Shown piece after piece: positions 41,486 to 46,993 of a stretch of 46,993 nucleotides of DNA. The position numbers and the translations under genes are program-made. How positions within the stretch are numbered: position 1 is the stretch's first letter; the number at the start of each line of letters is the position of its first letter. Source of the DNA: Basidiobolus meristosporus CBS 931.73 (taxonomy: Eukaryota > Basidiobolomycota > Basidiobolomycetes > Basidiobolales > Basidiobolaceae); contig MCFE01000679.1 of NCBI GenBank assembly GCA_002104905.1, positions 1 through 46,993 on the forward strand, read 5' to 3'. Under the pieces are notes generated by a model. That model had not been told where the DNA came from. It worked only from the letters and a program-made list of their open reading frames with translations, and did not search any database.

Positions 41486-43854
41486 ATGACTCCTTCAATA
41501 TAGCATCTCCATGTCTTCAGGCAGTGTATTATAGCAAGCATCTCCTTCTCATGCACAGGATAGTTTTGTTCTGCTGAGTTCAGTTTCTTGGACTAAAGGC
41601 AACTGGGTAGTCCTTTCCCTTGTGTTCTTGGCTTAGTACTCCACCAATTACATAATCTGAAGCATCTGTGCACAGGGTAAACTCTTTTCTGAAGTCAGGT
41701 ATTCTTAAGCTTGGCAGCTTAACAAGTTCATTCTTGAGCATCTGAAATGCAGTCTCACAGGCTATGTCCCACTTGTAGGTGTTGTCCTTCTTGAGGATAT
41801 CAGTTAAAGGGGCTGCAATGCTTGCAAAGCACTTGACAAATCTCTAATAATAGGATGCCATTCCAAGGAATGATCTGAGCTCTGATATGCTATGGGGCTG
41901 CTTAATATTCTTGATAACTTCAACCTTCTTAGGGTCTAAGGTCACTCCTGTGCTAGTCACTATGTGTCCCAGATATTCAACATGTTCCTTGAAGAATTCA
42001 CACTTGGCTAGCTTTCCATATAGCAAGTTTTTGCTTAGATTCTTCAAGACCTTTTCAATATGTACCATGTGATCCTCTTCTGTCTTGCTGTTTATCAATA
42101 TGTCATCTAGGTAGATTATCAGAAACCTGCCCAAGTACTCCTGGAAGACAGTCTGCATCAGCGTCATGAATGTTGCAGGGGCATTGGTAAGGCCAAAACT
42201 CATGACTAAGTACTTGTAATGTCCATATCTGGTCCTGAATGTTGTCTTAGGAATATCTTCTGGTTTCACCCTAATCTTGTTGTATCCTGACATGAGGTCA
42301 ATCTTGCTGAATATGGTGGCTCCATTAAGTTGGTCCAAAAGCTCATCAATCCAAGGTATGGGGTACTTACTCCTGAGAGTAACTGAGTTCAGGGCTCTGT
42401 AGTCAATGCACATCCTAAGTGTTCCAACTTTCTTTTTGACAAAAAGCACTGGTGCTCCCCAAGGTGACTTGCTGGGTCTGATGTATCCTTGCACCAATAG
42501 CTGATCAATTTGTCTCTTCATTTTCTCCAACTCCAATGGACTCATTCTGTAATTTGTCTTGCTCACTGGAGGGCTATCTCCTGTGTCAAGGGCATGATCC
42601 ACGTCTCTGACTGGTGGTTCACTTATAAGCTCATCTGGAAACACGTCTGAATATTTCTTCAAGAGAGTCTGGACCTGCTGGGATGCTGGGGTAGAGAAAT
42701 CCTCCGGTAATACCGCCAGGAGGAATATCTGGGTACCTTTTCTAAGTGCTCTACAGAACTGGCTCTTGCTAAGTTCACTTGTCTCACACATACTGGAGTT
42801 GACCAAGTTGAGATCCCGCCTGGCAGGTAATAGCTCATAGGTCTTGTTGTCCTTTTGGATCTGAGTAGCATGGGTTCTCCAGCTGATTGATGGATTACAA
42901 CAAAATAGCCAGGTTTTTCCAAGTACAAGATCAAACTTGCAGTTCCCAAATATATAGACCTGTAGGTCTTCTTCATAGTCATTGATCTTCATTATTACTG
43001 GCTTGGTAATACGGTTGATTATGTGAGAGTTCCCATCAGTTGTGGAGACTGAAGTTGATTTGGTAGGTTCCAAGTTGATTCCAACTTTCAAGGCAAAATG
43101 CTCTGACATGTATTCATGTGATGCTCCTGAGTCAATCATGATTTTGGCAGGTACTCCAATGATTACTCCATTTAAGTACAACAACTTCCCTGAGTTTGAG
43201 GTCATTTGGGACAAGTACTCTTCTGTCATACTGAACATGAGTTCCAAGTCTTCTTCAAGCTCATCCTCCACATTACTGTGCTCATGGGACTCAATATGGT
43301 TGAAGGTTCTTGTTGGCTGGTGTCCATTTCTTCTCTGGGGGCAGTACTTTGAGATGAGTCCTTGCTGGTGGCAATTGAAGCAAAGTCCTTTCTTCTTGCA
43401 TTCTTCTGAGGAGGGATTCTTCTGCATAGCGTCTATTTCCATTGGTACTGCTTCTGATTGTCTTCTTTCATAATGATTGTAGCCTTTCTGATTAGTCACT
43501 GTGGGCTTCCCAACTCCAAACATAGCTGAGTCATAGTCAATGGCAATCTTGATGGCTTCTTCAATAGTCTGAGGTCTTTGGTAATTCACTTCCTTGCAAG
43601 TTCTTTCTTTCAACCCATCAGTAAAGTATTCAACATGATCCAGGGGTTCCATTCTTTCAATTTGTCCAAGTAGACATCTGTACTCATAGATGTATTCTTG
43701 AACCATTCCTTTCTATCAGGGTGTCTTTAACTTCCTTCTAAGTAGTGTCTGCTGGTGTGGAGGTTCAAAAGCATCCTGAATTTCCAACACAAACTCTTCC
43801 CAGGTAGAGATTGTAGGGCATCCCATCAAAGTGGCTGGCCTGATCTTGTTGTGG
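41486..43854 (-). pseudogene. G7 gypsy: gag to RNase H, 3' and 5' ends missing
   Basis: A minus-strand member of the G4 family. A 620-codon frame (41844-43706) is open from mid-Gag through zinc knuckle ([14 protein letters not shown], one His changed), protease ([12 protein letters not shown]), and RT ([37 protein letters not shown]) to LRSFLGMASYY. Upstream, ACA CCC TGA TAG ends the Gag N-terminal frame. The TAG is at the same codon as in G6. RNase H sequence runs to about 41486, where similarity ends without an LTR. The right side is cut by G8 within Gag, at the codons for WYHNKIRS. Confidence 0.85.
43851..43854. repeat. Probable TSD GTGG of G8 (left copy)
   Basis: The base run before the G8 LTR is GTGG, in the G7 block TTGTTGTGG|TACCAC. 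The right copy is outside the window. It is the same tetramer as the G4 target. Confidence 0.55.
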
Positions 43855-44221
43855 TGTTATGATCTGCCGCTTGAATGTTTAAGTTAGATCAATTTTTAGT
43901 CAAATCAATCAGTATATGTTTAGGTTATCAGTATATCAGTATTATCTATGAAATCAGTAGCATTAGTCAGCAAATGAATCAGCAGATCCTTATCAGACAG
44001 AAATAGATATATTAAGTAGGATCTTATTGGGTGAAGATGATGCAATCAAATGAGTCATCAGCCACAACCAACATTAGGAAATACAATTAGTCAGCAATTG
44101 ATCTGGCAAAATGTATATAAGGAGCTGCTGGAACCTCAATAAAAATCAGTTCAAGTTTAGTGAATACAATACTAGCTAAACTCCCTATTCCTCTACAACT
44201 CTTATACCAAGACTTGTAACA
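43855..44221 (+). repeat. G8 5' LTR (367 bp)
   Basis: Begins TGTTATGATC and ends CTTGTAACA. It is one base shorter than G4 because of a T-run change near 44157. Confidence 0.9.
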
Positions 44222-44279
44222 TTGGTAGCAGCGATAACCAGAAACCTCCCTCCTGAAGAAAGAAGAAACCACCCTCAAG

Positions 44280-46993
44280 ATGTTGGACAATCAAGAATGG
44301 AAGAATGCCATGCAGCAAATCCTGGCCCAACATCAACAATTACTCCAGATCCTCAGCCAACAGCAACAAGGAATGACTACCATGGCTCAGAGCCAGCAAA
44401 GCCCTGTCAAGAGCAACTTTAGTGTGAAGGTCAACCGGTACCATGGCAGAGTCAATGAAAACCTGGGAACTTGGCTATTTCAGATGGAAGAAGCTTTTAA
44501 AGCTAAAGGAATTGCTCCAGAGAGCAAGTTGCATTATGCAGCTTCTTACCTGGCAGATGCAGCTTTACAGTGGTACCACAACAAGATCAGGTCAGCCACT
44601 ATGATGGGATGCTCTACAATCTCTACCTGGGATGAGTTTGTGTTGGAAATTCAGGATGCTTTTGAACCTCCACACCAGCAGACACTACTAAGAAGGAAGT
44701 TAAAGACACTCAGACAGAAAGGAATGGTTCAAGAATACATCTATGAGTACAGATGTCTACTTGGACAAATTGAAAGAATGGACCCCTTGGATCAAGTTGA
44801 ATACTTTATTGATGGGTTGAAAGAAAGAACTTGCAAGGAAGTGAATTACCAAAGACCTCAGACTATTGAAGAAGCCATCAAGATTGCCATTGACTATGAC
44901 TCAGCTATGTTTGGAGTTGGGAAGCCTACAGTGACTAATCAGAAAGGCTACAATCATTATGAAAGAAGACAATCAGAAGCAGTACCAATGGAAATAGACG
45001 CTATGCAGAAGAATCCCTACCTCAGAAGAATGCAAGAAGAGAGGACTTTGCTTCAATTGCCACCAGCAAGGACATATTGCAAAGTACTGCCCTCAGAGAA
45101 GAAATGGACACCAGCCAACAAGAACCTTCAACCATATTGAGTCCCATGAACACAGTAATGTGGAAGATGAGCTTGAAGAAGACTTGGAACTCACCTTCCA
45201 TATGACAGAAGAGTACTTGTCCCAAATGACCTCAAACTCAGGGAAGTTATTGTACTTGAATGGAGTAATCAATGGAGTACCTGCCAAGATCATGATTGAC
45301 TCAGGAGCATTGCATGAGTACATGTCAGAGCAATTTGCTTGAAAGCTGGAATCAACTCAGGAACCTACCAAATCAACTTCAGTCTCCACAGCTGATGGGA
45401 ACTCTCACATAATCAACCGTATTACCCAGCCAGTAAGAATGAAGATCAATGACTATGAAGAAGACCTACAGGCTTATATATTTGGGAACTGCAAGTTTGA
45501 CCTTGTACTTGGAAAAACCTGGCTATTTTGTTGTAATCCATCAATCAACTGGAGAACCCATGCTACTCAGATCCAAAAAGACAACAAGACCTATGAGCTA
45601 TTACCTGCCAGGCTGGATTTCAACTTGGTCAATTCCAGTATGTGTGAGACAAGTGAACTTAGCAAGACCCAGTTCTGTAGAGCACTTAGAAAAGGTACCA
45701 GATGTTCCTCATGGCGGTATTACAGGAGGATTCCTCTACCCCAGCACCCCAGCAGGTCCAGACTCTCTTGAAGAAATATTCAGACGTGTTTCCAGATGAG
45801 CTTGTAAGCCTACCACCAGTCAGAGACGTGGATCATGCCATTGACACAGGAGATAGCCCTCCAGTGAGCAAGACACCTTACAGAATGAGTCCATTGGAAT
45901 TGGAGGAAATGAAGAGACAAATTGATCAGCTATTGGAGCAAGGATACATCAGGCCCAGCAAGTCACCCTGGGGAGCACCAGTGCTTTTTGTGAAAAAGAA
46001 GGATGGAACACTTAGGATGTGCATTGACTACAGAGCCCTGAACTCAGTTACCGTCAAGAATAAGTACCCCATACCTTGGATTGATGAGCTTTTGGACCAA
46101 CTTAATGGAGCCACTATTTTCAGCAAGATTGACCTCATGTCAGGATACAACCAGATTAGGGTGAAACCAGAAGATATCCCTAAGACAGCATTCAGGACCA
46201 GATATGGACATTACAAGTACTTAGTCATGAGTTTTGGCCTCACTAATGCCCCTGCAACATTCATGACGCTGATGCAGACTGTCTTTCAGGAGTACTTAGA
46301 CAAGTTTGTGATAATCTACCTGGATGACATATTGATATACAGCAAGACAGAAGAGGATCACTGTAGTGCACATTGAAAAGGTCTTGAAGAAACTAAGAGA
46401 GAACAAGCTATATGGCAAGCTAGCCAAGTGTGAATTCTTCAAGGAACACGTTGAATACCTGGGACACATAGTGACTAGCACAGGAGTAGACCTTAGACCC
46501 TAAGAAGGTTGAAGTTATCAAGAATTTGAAGCAGCCCCATAGCATATCAGAACTCAGATCATTCCTTGGAATGGTTTCCTATTATTGGAGATTTGTCAAG
46601 TCTTTTGCAAGTATTGCAGCCCCTTTAACTGATATCCTCAAGAAAGACAATACCTACAAGTGGGACATAGCTTGTGAGACTGCCTTCCAGACTGCTCAAG
46701 AATGAACTTGCTAAGCTGCCAAGCTTAAGAATACCAGACTTCAGAAAAGAGTTCACTCTGTGCACAGATGCTTCAGATTATGCAATTGGTGGAGTGCTGA
46801 GCCAAGAACACGAGGGAAAGGACTACCCTGTTGCCTTTGAATCCAAGAAACTGAACTCAGCAGAACAAAACTATCCAGTCCATGAGAAGGAGATGCTTGC
46901 TATAATACACTGTTTGAGACATGGAGATGCTATATTGAAGGAGTCAAATGCACTGTGAAGACTGATCATGCCTCCCTCAAGTATATATTTACT
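44280..46993 (+). pseudogene. G8 Gag-Pol, broken by single-base indels, truncated by window end
   Basis: The same protein as G4, open for 286 codons (44280-45140) and then shifted by an extra base near 45019. Further one- or two-base changes lie near 45340, 45699, 46361, 46489, 46690 and 46916, with a CCC-to-CCT-TAA stop near 46500. Between the breaks the residues match G4: acidic [57 protein letters not shown]. Missing past the window end: the rest of RNase H, integrase and the 3' LTR. The indels sit mostly in short homopolymers, so some could be sequencing errors and the element could be more intact than it reads. Confidence 0.85.

Larger units (their letters stand above)
43855..46993 (+). 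mobile_element. G8: gypsy copy close to G4, running off the window
   Basis: LTR 43855-44221 (367 bp, about six differences from G4), PBS at 44223-44239, Gag start at 44280, then Gag-Pol to RNase H at the window end. Nucleotide identity to G4 is very high, but many single-base indels break the frame. Confidence 0.88.

Noticed and set aside
43042-43473. 143-codon frame on the plus strand.
   Set aside because: It is the antisense shadow of the G7 gag/protease frame. Equivalent antisense frames occur opposite the same sequence in G3, G4 and G8.

Overview
This is eukaryotic DNA with no host gene that I can recognise. Almost all of it is transposable elements inserted into one another. The mixture is Ty3/gypsy and Ty1/copia LTR retrotransposons, a TNP2-type CACTA transposon, a PIF/Harbinger transposon and a Harbinger-derived MITE. 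This suggests a TE-rich filamentous fungus, possibly a basidiomycete because of the TNP2/Plavaka-like transposase. That is inference; nothing here fixes a species. I saw no tRNA, rRNA, CRISPR array or bacterial-type operon.

Layout. (1) 1-578 is the start of a CACTA element. It abuts 579-2414, a CACTA-derived unit with about 300-bp inverted arms that carries a solo LTR (1131-1913). (2) 2415-6424 is the 5' end of a minus-strand gypsy copy (G1). Its LTR is split by a Harbinger element (H1, 2711-6111, TSD ATT). (3) 6425-16226 is a plus-strand copia copy (C1). It is split by a two-gene CACTA element (K1, 7201-15031), and K1 carries two solo LTRs of about 1.07 kb, each with a perfect 4-bp TSD. (4) 16227-29814 is probably one old plus-strand gypsy copy (G2/G5). 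It is broken by a second Harbinger copy (H2, 17293-19774), by a minus-strand gypsy copy (G3), and by solo LTRs. G3 is itself split by an intact young gypsy element (G4, 20888-25825). (5) 29815-31100 holds CACTA and copia fragments. (6) 31247-38604 is a minus-strand gypsy copy (G6, TSD ATAA) split by an internally deleted copia element (C3, 33642-36085, TSD GTTCT). (7) 39340-41480 is a decayed gypsy copy of a second lineage (G9), broken by a MITE and a reversed copia solo LTR. (8) 41486-43854 is a minus-strand gypsy copy (G7). A plus-strand gypsy copy (G8) inserted into it runs off the window end.

Two things stand out. G4 looks complete: one 1377-codon Gag-Pol frame, two 368-bp LTRs that read identical, a PBS, a PPT and a 4-bp TSD. 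The second is that all four copies of the large LTR family (called LTR-H here) carry a heat-shock-element-like array of TTC/GAA units. It sits 35-36 bp upstream of a TATA-like box at the same relative position. This suggests a heat-inducible retrotransposon family and is the best candidate here for an undescribed system.

Names such as G1-G9, C1-C3, K0-K3, H1-H2 and LTR-H are labels for this annotation only.
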